A stretch of 64,000 nucleotides of DNA. Origin: Clostridium tyrobutyricum DSM 2637 = ATCC 25755 = JCM 11008. GTDB lineage: Bacteria > Bacillota > Clostridia > Clostridiales > Clostridiaceae. The position numbers and the translations under genes are program-made. This document shows positions 19,229-28,102 of the stretch, piece by piece. Position 1 is the first letter of the stretch. Every line of letters begins with the position of its first letter. The notes under the pieces were generated by a model that did not search any database, had not been told where the DNA came from, and saw nothing but the letters and a program-made list of their open reading frames with translations. The DNA lies in contig NZ_APMH01000005.1 of assembly GCF_000359585.1 (NCBI RefSeq), positions 62,001 through 126,000 on the forward strand, read 5' to 3'.

Positions 19229-19288
19229 ATTTTTATATGTTTTTGTTTTAGTAAAATTAAGATTGATTTTAAAAGAGGAGGTTAAATT

Positions 19289-20068
19289 GTGCTTGCATTT
19301 GAAAGACATAATAAAATATTAGATTTATTATATAAGAATAAAAAAGTAACAAATGATAATTTGAGTAAATTAATTGGAGTTTCTGCCTGCACTATAAGAA
19401 ATGATTTAAATAAATTAGAAAAAGATGGGCTCATAAAAAGAATCCATGGGGGAGCTGTATTACCTGAAATAATAAATAGAGATCTAAGTTTTCCAAGTAG
19501 GAAGAGTAAAAATCAAGTTGAAAAAAATGTAATAGGAAACAAAGCTTATGATTTTATAAAAGATGGTCAGTGCATTATAATAGATGCCAGTTCAACCTCA
19601 ATATCTCTTGCTAGACGTCTAAGCAAGACCAACCTTAGAATTACTGTAGTAACTAATGGTATATATACTGCACTTGCACTTAAGGATAACAATAATATAA
19701 ATGTAATACTTGTTGGGGGGGTTGTAAGGCCGAAATCTGGAGCACTGGAAGGATTATTAGGAAAAAACTTAGTTTCCCAGATTAATGCAGAAATAGCTTT
19801 TATATCTGCAAGAGGATTTACTGTTGAGCAAGGGCTTACAGAATTTAATATATATGAAGGAGAATTAAAAAAATTTCTTATTTCAAGAGCTAAGAAGATT
19901 GTAGCTATGCTGGACTTTTCTAAACTAGAAGTAAATTCAATTTCAAGTTTTGCAGACCCTAAAAGAGTAGATACTATAATTACTGATTTTAATTCATCAA
20001 AGGAATTGTTAGAAAAGTATAAGAAATATGGAATAGATGTTATAGTCGCTGAAAAAGATAATGGATAG
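19289..20068 (+). CDS. DeoR/GlpR-family transcriptional regulator
   Basis: 259 residues from a GTG behind GAGGAGG. N-terminal winged helix: RHNKILDLLYKNKKV, LSKLIGVSACTIRNDLNKLE and IKRIHGGAVLPE. The C-terminal DeoRC sensor domain shows IDASSTSISLARRL, VVTNGIYTALAL and VILVGGVVRPKSGALEG. DeoR proteins usually respond to phosphorylated sugars and repress carbohydrate operons. It lies at the edge of the polyol cluster and is the likely local repressor of it. Confidence 0.88.
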   Translation: MLAFERHNKILDLLYKNKKVTNDNLSKLIGVSACTIRNDLNKLEKDGLIKRIHGGAVLPEIINRDLSFPSRKSKNQVEKNVIGNKAYDFIKDGQCIIIDASSTSISLARRLSKTNLRITVVTNGIYTALALKDNNNINVILVGGVVRPKSGALEGLLGKNLVSQINAEIAFISARGFTVEQGLTEFNIYEGELKKFLISRAKKIVAMLDFSKLEVNSISSFADPKRVDTIITDFNSSKELLEKYKKYGIDVIVAEKDNG

Positions 20069-20143
20069 GCTATTATAATAAATAGAACAACTTTTTTAAG
20101 AACATAATATAATAAAATAATTATAGAAAAGGGGAAATTAGTT

Positions 20144-20227
20144 ATGTCTGAAAAAAAGGAAACAAAAAAGAGGCATAATTATACAACGAAATCTAAAAAT
20201 CAAATATTGAATGGGAATGTTGGTTGA
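20144..20227 (+). pseudogene. Short reading frame, possibly the 5' remnant of a gene
   Basis: 27 codons beginning MSEKKETKKRHNYTTK, preceded by AAGGGGAAA at suitable spacing, ending in TGA. The good ribosome binding site but abrupt end suggest the start of a gene whose remainder was deleted; a genuine small basic peptide is also possible. No family is recognised. Confidence 0.3.
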
Positions 20228-20278
20228 CGTTTTGTGTTTAACTCAAATCTATCCATGTCGACTAATTAAACCTATCAT

Positions 20279-20329
20279 AAAAAAGTAAGCATAGATATCT
20301 ACTAATAATTTGATAGTTATCTATGCTTA
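20279..20329 (-). terminator. Terminator for the tkt operon (minus strand)
   Basis: TAAGCATAGATA (20286-20297) and TATCTATGCTTA (20318-20329) form a perfect 12-bp stem. On the minus strand it is followed by CTTTTTTAT, the expected orientation for stopping transcription coming from transketolase. It lies 120 bases beyond the tkt stop. Confidence 0.72.
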
Positions 20330-20445
20330 TATTGTACAGATCTATTGGCATTCTCTATTTTTACTAAAACAGGATCTTTCTTGATTCTCAAATGATCATT
20401 TAATGCTTGTACGATAAAAACGCCAGCAGCAATACTACAAAATGA
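20317..20445 (-). pseudogene. 3' remnant of an unidentified gene downstream of tkt
   Basis: About 42 codons stay open on the minus strand (including AAGVFIVQALNDHLRIKKD) and end with TAA just inside the terminator stem. There is no start codon or ribosome binding site. It looks like the tail of a gene that once followed tkt, leaving its terminator behind. Low confidence; no family recognised. Confidence 0.3.
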
Positions 20446-20451
20446 TTAAGT

Positions 20452-22440
20452 TTATGACTGTATAAGTTTCAATGCCTTAGATACAACATTTTCAACAGTA
20501 AAACCATAGTTGTTGAACAGTTCTTTAGCTGGTGCAGAAGCTCCAAAATGATCTATGGATATTATATTTCCCTCTAAACCGATGTATTTATACCAGCCAA
20601 AAGATGTAGCAGCTTCTACAGCTAATCTCTTTTTTACAGATTTCGGAAGTATACTTTCTTTGTATTTATTATCTTGATTTTCAAATACCTCGAAAGAAGG
20701 GAAACTTACAACTCTTGCATCTATACCTCTTTTTTCTAATTTTTTTTCAGCTTCGTATATAAGTTCTACTTCAGAACCAGAAGCCATCAAGATTAAATCT
20801 GGTACTTCTTTCTTACTGTCTTTTAAGATATAAGCACCTCTTAGAGCATCTTTTCCTGTCTCATCATATAGCGGCACATCTTGTCTTGTTAGTACTATTG
20901 AAGTAGGACTATTTTTATTCGTAAGAGAGTAGTACCATGCAGCGGCAGTTTCTTTTGCATCAGCAGGTCTATACACTGTCATATTTGGTATACTTCTCAG
21001 AGAAGCCAGTTGTTCTATTGGTTCGTGAGTTGGACCATCTTCGCCAACCCCTATGCTGTCATGAGTCAGTACATAGATTATAGGAAGTTTCATAAGAGCA
21101 GATAGTCTCATAGAAGCTTTCATGTAGTCACTAAATACTAGAAAAGTAGAAACGTAAGGTATTAGCCCTCCATGAAGATATATTCCATTAGCTATGGCTG
21201 ACATGGCATGTTCTCTTATTCCAAAATGCAGATTTCTGCCTGCTCTGTTTTCTTTGGTAAAGTCTCCCTCATTTTTCATTCTGGTTTTATTTGAAGGAGC
21301 AAGATCTGCAGAGCCACCTATTAAATTTGTCAATTTATCTGCAAGTCTATTAATTACTTTACCTGAAGCATTTTTAGTAGACATTTCATGTTGAAATGAC
21401 CAAAAATTTTTATTCCCAAGAAGATTTATAGGAAGATCTTTAGAATGGTATATTTCCCATTCTTTAGCCAACTCAGGAAATTCAAGATTATATTTAGTTT
21501 TTAACTTATTCCACTTATTTTCTTCAATTTCTAGGTTCTTTATTAATTTATTCATATGATCTTTTACTTCTTCTGGAACAAAAAAGCTTTCCTTATGCTC
21601 CCAATTAAGGAATCTCTTCGTACACTTTATATTCTCCTCACCTAGAGGTTCACCGTGAGCAGAAGCTTTTCCTTGTTTTTCTGGACAACCATATCCTATT
21701 TGAGTCTTTACTATTATGATGGTAGGTTTATTAAATTCTTTCTTAGCTACATCAAGTGATGTTTCTAAGATTTTAATATCATTTCCATCGTTGATATTTA
21801 ATACTTGCCATCCATAGGATTCAAATCTTTTGCCTACATTTTCAGTAAATGCGATATTTGTATTACCTTCTATAGTTATATTATTTGAATCATAAAATAC
21901 AATTAATTTACCAAGTCCTAGAGTACCAGCTAAGGATGCTGCTTCTGATGATATACCTTCCATCATACATCCGTCGCCAGCCAGACAGTAGGTATTGTGA
22001 TCTACTACAGGATATCCAGGTTTATTGAATTTTTTTGCCAGGTAAGCTTCAGCAATAGCCATACCGACACCATTGGCTATACCTTGTCCAAGAGGACCGG
22101 TTGTGGTTTCTATTCCAATGGTGTGTCCATATTCAGGATGACCTGGAGTTTTGCTTCCCCATTGACGAAATTGTTTTAAATCATCAATTGTTAATTCATA
22201 TCCAAACAAATATAAAATGGAGTATAGAAGTGCAGAACCGTGTCCTGCAGACAATATAAATCTGTCTCTGTTTGACCAATTTGGATTTTTAGGATTATGC
22301 TTCAGTCCTTTTGCCCACAGAGTATATGCAATAGGTGCAGATCCAAGAGGAAGTCCCGGATGTCCTGATTTAGCTTTTTCAATAGCTTCTACAGATAATA
22401 TCCTTATGGTATTTATAGTTAATTCATCGATATCTTTCAT
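20452..22440 (-). CDS. tkt: Transketolase
   Basis: 662 residues from the ATG at 22440, which follows AAGGATG; the open frame upstream lacks a ribosome binding site and would overlap the neighbour. Typical blocks: SGHPGLPLGSAPIAYTLW, GPLGQGIANGVGMAIAE, thiamine-PP motif GDGCMMEG...DSNNITIEG, FGIREHAMSAIANGI and HDSIGVGEDGPTHEPIEQ. It moves two-carbon units in the pentose phosphate pathway and uses erythrose 4-phosphate as acceptor. Last of the rpiB-tal-tkt set, which probably drains the product of the polyol pathway. Confidence 0.95.
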   Translation of the reverse strand: MKDIDELTINTIRILSVEAIEKAKSGHPGLPLGSAPIAYTLWAKGLKHNPKNPNWSNRDRFILSAGHGSALLYSILYLFGYELTIDDLKQFRQWGSKTPGHPEYGHTIGIETTTGPLGQGIANGVGMAIAEAYLAKKFNKPGYPVVDHNTYCLAGDGCMMEGISSEAASLAGTLGLGKLIVFYDSNNITIEGNTNIAFTENVGKRFESYGWQVLNINDGNDIKILETSLDVAKKEFNKPTIIIVKTQIGYGCPEKQGKASAHGEPLGEENIKCTKRFLNWEHKESFFVPEEVKDHMNKLIKNLEIEENKWNKLKTKYNLEFPELAKEWEIYHSKDLPINLLGNKNFWSFQHEMSTKNASGKVINRLADKLTNLIGGSADLAPSNKTRMKNEGDFTKENRAGRNLHFGIREHAMSAIANGIYLHGGLIPYVSTFLVFSDYMKASMRLSALMKLPIIYVLTHDSIGVGEDGPTHEPIEQLASLRSIPNMTVYRPADAKETAAAWYYSLTNKNSPTSIVLTRQDVPLYDETGKDALRGAYILKDSKKEVPDLILMASGSEVELIYEAEKKLEKRGIDARVVSFPSFEVFENQDNKYKESILPKSVKKRLAVEAATSFGWYKYIGLEGNIISIDHFGASAPAKELFNNYGFTVENVVSKALKLIQS

Positions 22441-22456
22441 CAAAAACACATCCTTA

Positions 22457-23104
22457 TTATTTTTTTGGAACCGTTTTCCAGTCATCTAAAAATCTCTGTA
22501 TACCTATGTCTGTCAAAGGATGTTTGGACATTTGTACTAAAACTTTATATGGAACTGTAGCAATATCAGAGCCTGATCTTGCAGCATTTATAACATGAAG
22601 AGAACTTCTTACACTTGCAGATATGATTTCTGTTTTTATATCATAAATTTTAAATATTTCAGATATCTGCTTGACAAGCTCTATACCATTCATGCCTATA
22701 TCATCAAGTCTTCCAAGAAATGGACTTACGTAGGAAGCACCAGATCTTGCGGCAAGAAGAGCCTGGGCAGCTGAAAATATCAATGTAACATTAGTTTTTA
22801 TTCCCAATTTAGAAAGGATCTTTACAGCTTTTAATCCTTCTATAGTCATAGGAATTTTTATTACAATGTTTTTGTGTATTTTTACAAGTTCTTTAGCCTC
22901 AGATACCATCTTTTCAGATTCCAAACTTACAACTTCAGCACTTATTGGACCATCAACTATAGTAGTTATTTCACTTACAACATCTTTGAAAATTCTTCCT
23001 TCCTTTGCGATAAGAGAGGGATTAGTAGTAACCCCGCAGATTACTCCCATTTCATTGGCTTTTCTAATTTCCTCTACATTAGCAGTGTCTATAAAAAGTT
23101 TCAT
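22457..23104 (-). CDS. tal: Transaldolase, short TalC/FSA-type
   Basis: 215 residues. [28 protein letters not shown] and the Schiff-base segment [11 protein letters not shown] (Lys83, equivalent to Lys85 of E. coli FSA) identify the short class I family. The residue matching FSA Gln59 is Glu here (in SAEVVS), which by family knowledge favours true transaldolase activity over fructose-6-phosphate aldolase. [17 protein letters not shown] also fits the TalC type. It connects erythrose 4-phosphate with fructose 6-phosphate. 16 bases upstream of tkt. Confidence 0.9.
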   Translation of the reverse strand: MKLFIDTANVEEIRKANEMGVICGVTTNPSLIAKEGRIFKDVVSEITTIVDGPISAEVVSLESEKMVSEAKELVKIHKNIVIKIPMTIEGLKAVKILSKLGIKTNVTLIFSAAQALLAARSGASYVSPFLGRLDDIGMNGIELVKQISEIFKIYDIKTEIISASVRSSLHVINAARSGSDIATVPYKVLVQMSKHPLTDIGIQRFLDDWKTVPKK

Positions 23105-23129
23105 ATGATTACCTCCAATATAAATAATT

Positions 23130-23588
23130 TTATGATATTTCTTTTCTGAAATTTTTGTCTATTTCGTTTATTAATTTTACTTTTGGAGTAGATCTACCAT
23201 CTACAAATTTTGAATTCAACCATATATCCAGTAGATATTTTGCAAGAGATGGACCAACTATTTCTGCACCAAAAGTGGCAATTTGAGCATTATTGCTTTT
23301 TTGAGCTCTTTCAGCAGAGTAGATATCATGACACACAGCAGCTCGTACACCAGGTACCTTATTAGCTGTTATTGCCATACCTATTCCAGTACCACAGATT
23401 AGTATTCCTCTATCGAAGTTTCCACTTGCTATTTCCTTACCGACTTTTAATGCTATATTAGGATAGTATACTGATTCCCCCTCGTTTGATCCGAAGTCTA
23501 CATATTTGATATTTTTTTCTTGTAGAAATTTTATTAATTGTGATTTCAGAGCATAACCATTCTGGTCACAGCCTATAGCAATTTTCAT
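23130..23588 (-). CDS. rpiB: RpiB/LacAB-family sugar-phosphate isomerase
   Basis: 152 residues. The catalytic [13 protein letters not shown] segment with Cys65 and VRAAVCHD are intact. The N-terminal block is [10 protein letters not shown], where most RpiB enzymes have Asp-His followed by Ala/Val; His is replaced by Gln and the next position is Asn. That divergence and the gene neighbourhood suggest a paralogue such as the erythritol-pathway enzyme RpiB2/EryI/DerI (D-erythrulose 4-phosphate to D-erythrose 4-phosphate) rather than housekeeping ribose-5-phosphate isomerase. First gene of the minus-strand trio. Confidence 0.85.
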   Translation of the reverse strand: MKIAIGCDQNGYALKSQLIKFLQEKNIKYVDFGSNEGESVYYPNIALKVGKEIASGNFDRGILICGTGIGMAITANKVPGVRAAVCHDIYSAERAQKSNNAQIATFGAEIVGPSLAKYLLDIWLNSKFVDGRSTPKVKLINEIDKNFRKEIS

Positions 23589-23706
23589 AATATATCATTC
23601 CTTTATATAATTTTTTATATTCTTTTATTATAGTATCATTTAGAAAATATATATCCAAATGCACTATTTAGTGGATAAGCCTGTTTATTTTAATAAAAGT
23701 TTATAT

Positions 23707-23753
23707 TTTCGTTAACTATCGTTTATTATCGTTTATTTTTATTTAATTATAAT
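23707..23753. promoter_or_regulatory. Operator array and promoter between rpiB and the gpsA-like gene
   Basis: Three copies of CGTTNA-type hexamers begin at 23710, 23720 and 23730, exactly one helical turn apart (CGTTAACTAT, CGTTTATTAT, CGTTTATTTT). A TATAAT at 23748-23753 lies just downstream, so the array would overlap the -35 region of the rightward promoter and sit upstream of the leftward one. This is a strong candidate site for the DeoR regulator. The remainder of 23589-23979 is AT-rich without a gene. Confidence 0.5.
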
Positions 23754-23979
23754 TTTATAAGTTAATTCAACAAAACCCTGGAATAATATAATTAAGTCTT
23801 GGCTGTAAGAAGTGTATCATCAATTTTTTTAGTTTTAGCAGCAAAAATAAAAGAAAACACAAGTAAATAAAAGAAAATAATAATAAACATTAATATAAAT
23901 AAAGTATAAAAGAAAATTACAGATTTGGAAATTAATAATATTGATGATACTATGATTACAAGGGATGGTGATATTAGAT

Positions 23980-25032
23980 ATGAGTACGGTAACAATTATT
24001 GGTGCAGGGGCAATGGGAAGTGCTCTAACGGTTCCTTTGATTCATAATGGACATAGAGTAAACTTATGGGGTACAGAATTGGATGGTAAAATAATTAAAA
24101 ATCTTAGAGAAGGTAAGGAGCATCCAAAACATAAATGTAAGTTGCCTGACGGTATAAATGCTTATTATGTTGATGAACTTGAAAAAGCCCTTAAAGATAC
24201 AGATCTAATAATTATGGCTATCACATCTGATGCAATTAAAAAGATATTTAAAAGAATTATACCTTATATAAATGGCAAAACTATAGTTGGAAGTGTATCA
24301 AAGGGATTGGAATTCAATAAAAATAAAAGAATAGTTATTTTGCCAGAAGTTCTTAAGGAAAGTTTGCCTGAAAAGTTAAAGGATGAAGTTGATTTTGTAG
24401 TAGTTGGAGGTCCCTGTAAAGCTATAGAAGTTATTTTTCAATCTCCTACTTCTGTTGTATACTCTTCCCAAAACATAGAAAGTGCTAAATATATGCAAAG
24501 TTTGTTAATGACAGATGCTTATAGAGTTAATGTGAACAAAGATGTTGTGGGTACAGAAATCTGTGCGGCCATGAAAAATGCATATTCCGTAGGTTTAGGG
24601 ATAGCAGAAGGATTTGAAAATATAAATGGACATGTTCATAATAATACTAAATCTGCATTGTTTACATTTGCCTTAAAAGAAATGATTAAGCTAACAGACT
24701 CAATGGGAGGAAAAATAAAATCTGCAATAGGATTATCAGGAACTGGAGATCTTGAAGTTACGGGTGAAGCTGGTAGAAATAGAATGTTTGGAAAATTAAT
24801 TGGTGGAGGTTATACTCCTAGCCAAGCAGTAGAAAAAATGAGAAACGAAAATATAACGGTAGAAGGATATTCAGCAATAAAGTTTGGATATGATTTGGTT
24901 ATACAATTAGAAGAAGATAAAAAATTATCATTGTCAGATATGAAGTTCTTAAATAACTTATATGAAATTGTTTACGGAAATAAACCAGCTTATAAATTAA
25001 TAAAAAAAATATTACACCATTATTCAAATTAG
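23980..25032 (+). CDS. GpsA-like NAD(P)-dependent glycerol/polyol-phosphate dehydrogenase
   Basis: 350 residues from the ATG at 23980; GGTGAT lies 9 bases before it, whereas an upstream ATG (23965) has no site. The Rossmann motif TIIGAGAMGSALTVPLI and the C-terminal GLSGTGDLEVTGEAGRNRMFG block are those of GpsA. CAAMKNAYSVGLG carries the catalytic Lys. GpsA normally interconverts DHAP and glycerol 3-phosphate. In this cluster it could instead oxidise a tetritol phosphate or dispose of DHAP, but the substrate is inferred from context only. First gene of the rightward polyol operon. Confidence 0.83.
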   Translation: MSTVTIIGAGAMGSALTVPLIHNGHRVNLWGTELDGKIIKNLREGKEHPKHKCKLPDGINAYYVDELEKALKDTDLIIMAITSDAIKKIFKRIIPYINGKTIVGSVSKGLEFNKNKRIVILPEVLKESLPEKLKDEVDFVVVGGPCKAIEVIFQSPTSVVYSSQNIESAKYMQSLLMTDAYRVNVNKDVVGTEICAAMKNAYSVGLGIAEGFENINGHVHNNTKSALFTFALKEMIKLTDSMGGKIKSAIGLSGTGDLEVTGEAGRNRMFGKLIGGGYTPSQAVEKMRNENITVEGYSAIKFGYDLVIQLEEDKKLSLSDMKFLNNLYEIVYGNKPAYKLIKKILHHYSN

Positions 25033-25099
25033 TTTAAATAATAAGTAATATTAATAAGAATATAATAATACAGTTTAATTAATATTGAAATCGTCATAT

Positions 25100-25114
25100 T
25101 GTAGACGTTTACCA
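25100..25114. promoter_or_regulatory. cre-like catabolite repression site
   Basis: TGTAGACGTTTACCA is close to the CcpA cre consensus (TGWAANCGNTNWCA), a near palindrome in the gap between the gpsA-like and tpiA-like genes. It also contains one CGTTTA core of the proposed DeoR site. Either CcpA or the local repressor could bind. Confidence 0.35.
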
Positions 25115-25155
25115 TAGTTATTATAAATATAATATTTAAAAAAGGAGTATCTAAT

Positions 25156-25929
25156 ATGAGAAAACCAATAGTAGCCTCAAGCTGGAAAATGCATATAAAT
25201 TCACTTAATATTGGAATGGAGACAGCGAGAAAAATAAGAAATTATGTGGGAAATGAAGAAAAAGTTGAAATGTTTATTTTACCCACATTTCCGTTAATAT
25301 CATATGTAGCTAAAATATTCGAAGACTCGAATATTGGTTATGGCGGGCAAAATATGTGTTATGAAGAAAGGGGAGCTTTTACAGGAGAAGTACCACCATT
25401 AATATTAAAAGAATTGGGAAGTTCTTATGTAGAGATTGGACATGCTGAGAGAAGGGCTTATTTTAATGAAACAAATGAAGATGTTAACAAAAAGGTAAGA
25501 CTTGCGTTTAAATATAATATGATGCCAGTGGTATGTATTGGCGAAAATGAAAACGATAAAATTAAAAAAATTTCAAGTATAAAGTTAAAAGATCAAGTTC
25601 TATGGGCCTTAGATAAGTTGAATGAAGAAAATATGAAAAATGTGATACTTGCTTATGAACCTGTATGGGCCATAGGTAAGCAGGAATCAGCGGATAGTAA
25701 TTATGTTGAACACGTGCACAGCTTTATAAGAAACGAAATTCAAAAAAATTATGGAAGAAATGTATCTGAAAATATAAGAATAATTTATGGAGGATCAGTA
25801 AGTATAAATAATATTGAAAAATTAGCTATAAAAGAAAATATAGATGGATTTTTTATCGGAAGATTCGGACTAAAACCTGAGAATTTTAGGAATATGGTAG
25901 AAAAGGTTGTCAATTTAAATAATTTATAA
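25156..25929 (+). CDS. Divergent triosephosphate-isomerase-family enzyme (EryH/TpiA2-like)
   Basis: 257 residues of TIM fold. The catalytic Lys11, His96 and Glu168 (AYEPVW) are present. The usual NWKMN is SWKMH (Asn to Ser), GHSERR is GHAERR, and the phosphate-binding GGASL region is replaced by FIGRFG. These changes are unlike a housekeeping TpiA and resemble the paralogues that isomerise L-erythrulose 1-phosphate to D-erythrulose 4-phosphate (EryH/TpiA2, LerI). The neighbours (EryC-like, RpiB-like) support that reading. AAAGGAG precedes the ATG. Confidence 0.78.
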   Translation: MRKPIVASSWKMHINSLNIGMETARKIRNYVGNEEKVEMFILPTFPLISYVAKIFEDSNIGYGGQNMCYEERGAFTGEVPPLILKELGSSYVEIGHAERRAYFNETNEDVNKKVRLAFKYNMMPVVCIGENENDKIKKISSIKLKDQVLWALDKLNEENMKNVILAYEPVWAIGKQESADSNYVEHVHSFIRNEIQKNYGRNVSENIRIIYGGSVSINNIEKLAIKENIDGFFIGRFGLKPENFRNMVEKVVNLNNL

Positions 25930-25947
25930 GATGGAAAGGTGATTTTA

Positions 25948-26886
25948 ATGACTGACATTAGGCTTGGAATGAATACTAGTTTTGCCCTTAACAGATATCC
26001 TCTTACTAAAGAGTGGATGGATATAATAGCTGATGATTTAAAAATAAAGTATGTACAGTTCTATTTTGATTTATTGGATCCCGTAATAATTGAACAAAAA
26101 GTGAGAGATGAAAAATGTTATGAAATAAGAGAATATTCTAAGAAAAAAGGAATTATAATTCAAAGTACAGCAACAGGAGCTATATCTCATCAATCTAATT
26201 TCTTGTTGCATCCAGATAAAAAAATAAGAAAATCGTTTATATCCTGGTACAAAAAAGGAATATATGAAACATCATTAATTGGATCTGAATCGATGGGTGT
26301 ATATGTAGGTGCATTTAGTATGGCAGACATAAAAAATGAAAAAAGGAAGAATCAACTTCTAGATGAGTATGTAGATATTATGTCAGAGCTTTCTGTTTAT
26401 GCCAAACAAAATGGGCTTAAATATTTACTTATAGAACCTATGTCTATACCTAGAGAATATCCAAGTACTATTGAAGAAACAAAATATATTTATAATAAAT
26501 TAAATGCTTCATCAGATATTCCAATATACTTAAATTTGGATGTAGGACATTTAAACATCAATTCATCGGATCCTGCCGATGGTGATACTTATGCATGGAT
26601 CAGGGAACTTCTTAAATATTCGAAAGTCCTTCATTTACAGCAAACTAAAAAAGGAGCTAGTTTACATGCTGCATTTACTAAGGAAAATAATAATGATGGA
26701 ATTATAGATGGAAAAAAGGTTATAGATGAAGTAGTAAAAACCAACATAAGAGAAATTTATCTTACAATGGAGTTATTTTTTAAGCCAATTGGATTAAATG
26801 ACAATATAATTATTTCCTCGCTAAAGGAGAGTATTGATTATTGGAAAGATATCATAGATACCTATAAAAGTATTAATCAGAAATGA
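25948..26886 (+). CDS. EryC-like sugar-phosphate isomerase/epimerase (TIM barrel)
   Basis: 312 residues from the ATG at 25948, 8 bases after AAAGG. A xylose-isomerase-like TIM barrel: LGMNTSFALNRYPLTKEW at the start, LIEPMSIPREYP, LNLDVGHLN and HLQQTKKGASLHAAF. The start and the QQT block are, as I recall them, the hallmarks of EryC, the Brucella enzyme converting the 3-keto tetrose phosphate formed from erythritol phosphate to L-erythrulose 1-phosphate. Glu, Asp and His residues in the later blocks are likely metal ligands. Assignment to EryC is by remembered similarity and context. Confidence 0.7.
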   Translation: MTDIRLGMNTSFALNRYPLTKEWMDIIADDLKIKYVQFYFDLLDPVIIEQKVRDEKCYEIREYSKKKGIIIQSTATGAISHQSNFLLHPDKKIRKSFISWYKKGIYETSLIGSESMGVYVGAFSMADIKNEKRKNQLLDEYVDIMSELSVYAKQNGLKYLLIEPMSIPREYPSTIEETKYIYNKLNASSDIPIYLNLDVGHLNINSSDPADGDTYAWIRELLKYSKVLHLQQTKKGASLHAAFTKENNNDGIIDGKKVIDEVVKTNIREIYLTMELFFKPIGLNDNIIISSLKESIDYWKDIIDTYKSINQK

Positions 26887-26962
26887 TGAGATATAAACAT
26901 TAATAGCAAGGATTTAGGAAGGTGGTAGTTATAAAAAATAATTATGATAAGGGGGATTGCTA

Positions 26963-27607
26963 ATGTTATTAGAAGACAATAGGAAGAAAGTAATAGAAAT
27001 AGCATTGAAGGTGCAAGAAAAAGAGCTTGTCACATTGACTTTCGGAAATTTTAGCATTAGAGATAAAGAGACAGATTATATATGTATTACTCCAAGTGGA
27101 ATAAATTATGAGGACTTAAAACCTGAAGATATTGTGGTTGCTAATTTACATGGAGAAGTAATTGATGGAAATAAAAAACCATCTACAGAGATATTAATGC
27201 ATTGTGCAATCTATAAAAAACGACAAGATGTATTTGGCATAATCCATACTCATTCAACTATGGCTACATCATGGGCTTGCTGTGGCATGGATATACCATG
27301 TATTTCTTCAGAACTTTCATCTCTTATAGGTGGACCAATAAGATGTGCTCCTTATAAAACTCAGGAAACTAGAGAATTAGGGGAAGTAGCTGCTGCAACA
27401 CTAAAAGATAGCAATGCTATATTGTTAAAAAATCATGGCACCATTTCAGTCGGAAAGGATATAAATGAAGCATTTATTAATTCAATAATAGTAGAGGAAA
27501 GTGCTAAAAAAGCATTTTATGCAAAACAGATAGGTGTTTTGAGTATAATCTCGGAAGATGAATGTAATCTTATTAAAAAAAATGTTAAAAAAAAATATGG
27601 ACAGTAA
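26963..27607 (+). CDS. Class II aldolase (FucA/AraD family)
   Basis: 214 residues from the ATG at 26963 behind GGGGG; a TTG six bases upstream overlaps that site. Zinc ligands are visible in IHTHS (two His) and KNHGT (His), with the catalytic Glu in STEILMH. GNFSIR and TPSG are substrate-phosphate loops of the family, which includes fuculose-1-phosphate aldolase and ribulose-5-phosphate 4-epimerase. In this cluster it might cleave a ketose 1-phosphate to DHAP plus an aldehyde or be an epimerase. Role unresolved. Confidence 0.83.
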   Translation: MLLEDNRKKVIEIALKVQEKELVTLTFGNFSIRDKETDYICITPSGINYEDLKPEDIVVANLHGEVIDGNKKPSTEILMHCAIYKKRQDVFGIIHTHSTMATSWACCGMDIPCISSELSSLIGGPIRCAPYKTQETRELGEVAAATLKDSNAILLKNHGTISVGKDINEAFINSIIVEESAKKAFYAKQIGVLSIISEDECNLIKKNVKKKYGQ

Positions 27608-27617
27608 GGTGATGAAT

Positions 27618-28076
27618 GTGGATATACTTAATAAAGAATTGGTAAAGATTAGTTTAGATGCTGAAAAATTTAGTGATGTAATAGAAACATTAGGAAGTTT
27701 AATGTATAAACAGAAAAGTGTAAAAGATACTTATATAAATGCTGTTATAGAACGAGAAAAAGTATTTCCAACAGGACTTCCAAGTGAAGGTATGTGTGTT
27801 GCAATTCCTCATACTGATAGCATACATGTTAATAAATCATGTATGGCCATAGCTACGCTGAAAAATCCAGTAGAATTTAGTATGATGGGGAATATAAATA
27901 AAAAATTGAGCGTAAATGTTGTATTCCTTTTGGCTATAAAAGACCCTAATAATCAGCTTATGTTATTAAAAAACTTAATGCTTTTAATTCAAAATGGAGA
28001 ATTGCTTAATAGGTTAAAAGATGCGGAATCTGTAGATAAAGTTCTAGAAGTATTACAGTTTTGCGCTATTAGTTAA
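27618..28076 (+). CDS. PTS EIIA component, galactitol/fructose type
   Basis: About 153 residues from a GTG 8 bases after AAGG; ATGs further upstream lie inside the ribosome binding site or the preceding gene. PTGLPSEGMCVAIPHTDS contains the phosphorylatable His in the AIPHTD motif of EIIA-Gat/Fru proteins. FLLAIKDPNNQLMLLKNLM is a conserved helix. It relays phosphate from HPr to the IIB subunit. Eleven bases after the aldolase gene; same operon. Confidence 0.88.
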   Translation: MDILNKELVKISLDAEKFSDVIETLGSLMYKQKSVKDTYINAVIEREKVFPTGLPSEGMCVAIPHTDSIHVNKSCMAIATLKNPVEFSMMGNINKKLSVNVVFLLAIKDPNNQLMLLKNLMLLIQNGELLNRLKDAESVDKVLEVLQFCAIS

Positions 28077-28102
28077 AAAATTAAAAATAAGGAGTGTTAG
28101 TA

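Noticed and set aside
22457-23104. Fructose-6-phosphate aldolase instead of transaldolase
   Set aside because: The residue matching FSA Gln59 is Glu, and the neighbours are transketolase and RpiB, both favouring transaldolase, though an assay would be needed to be certain.
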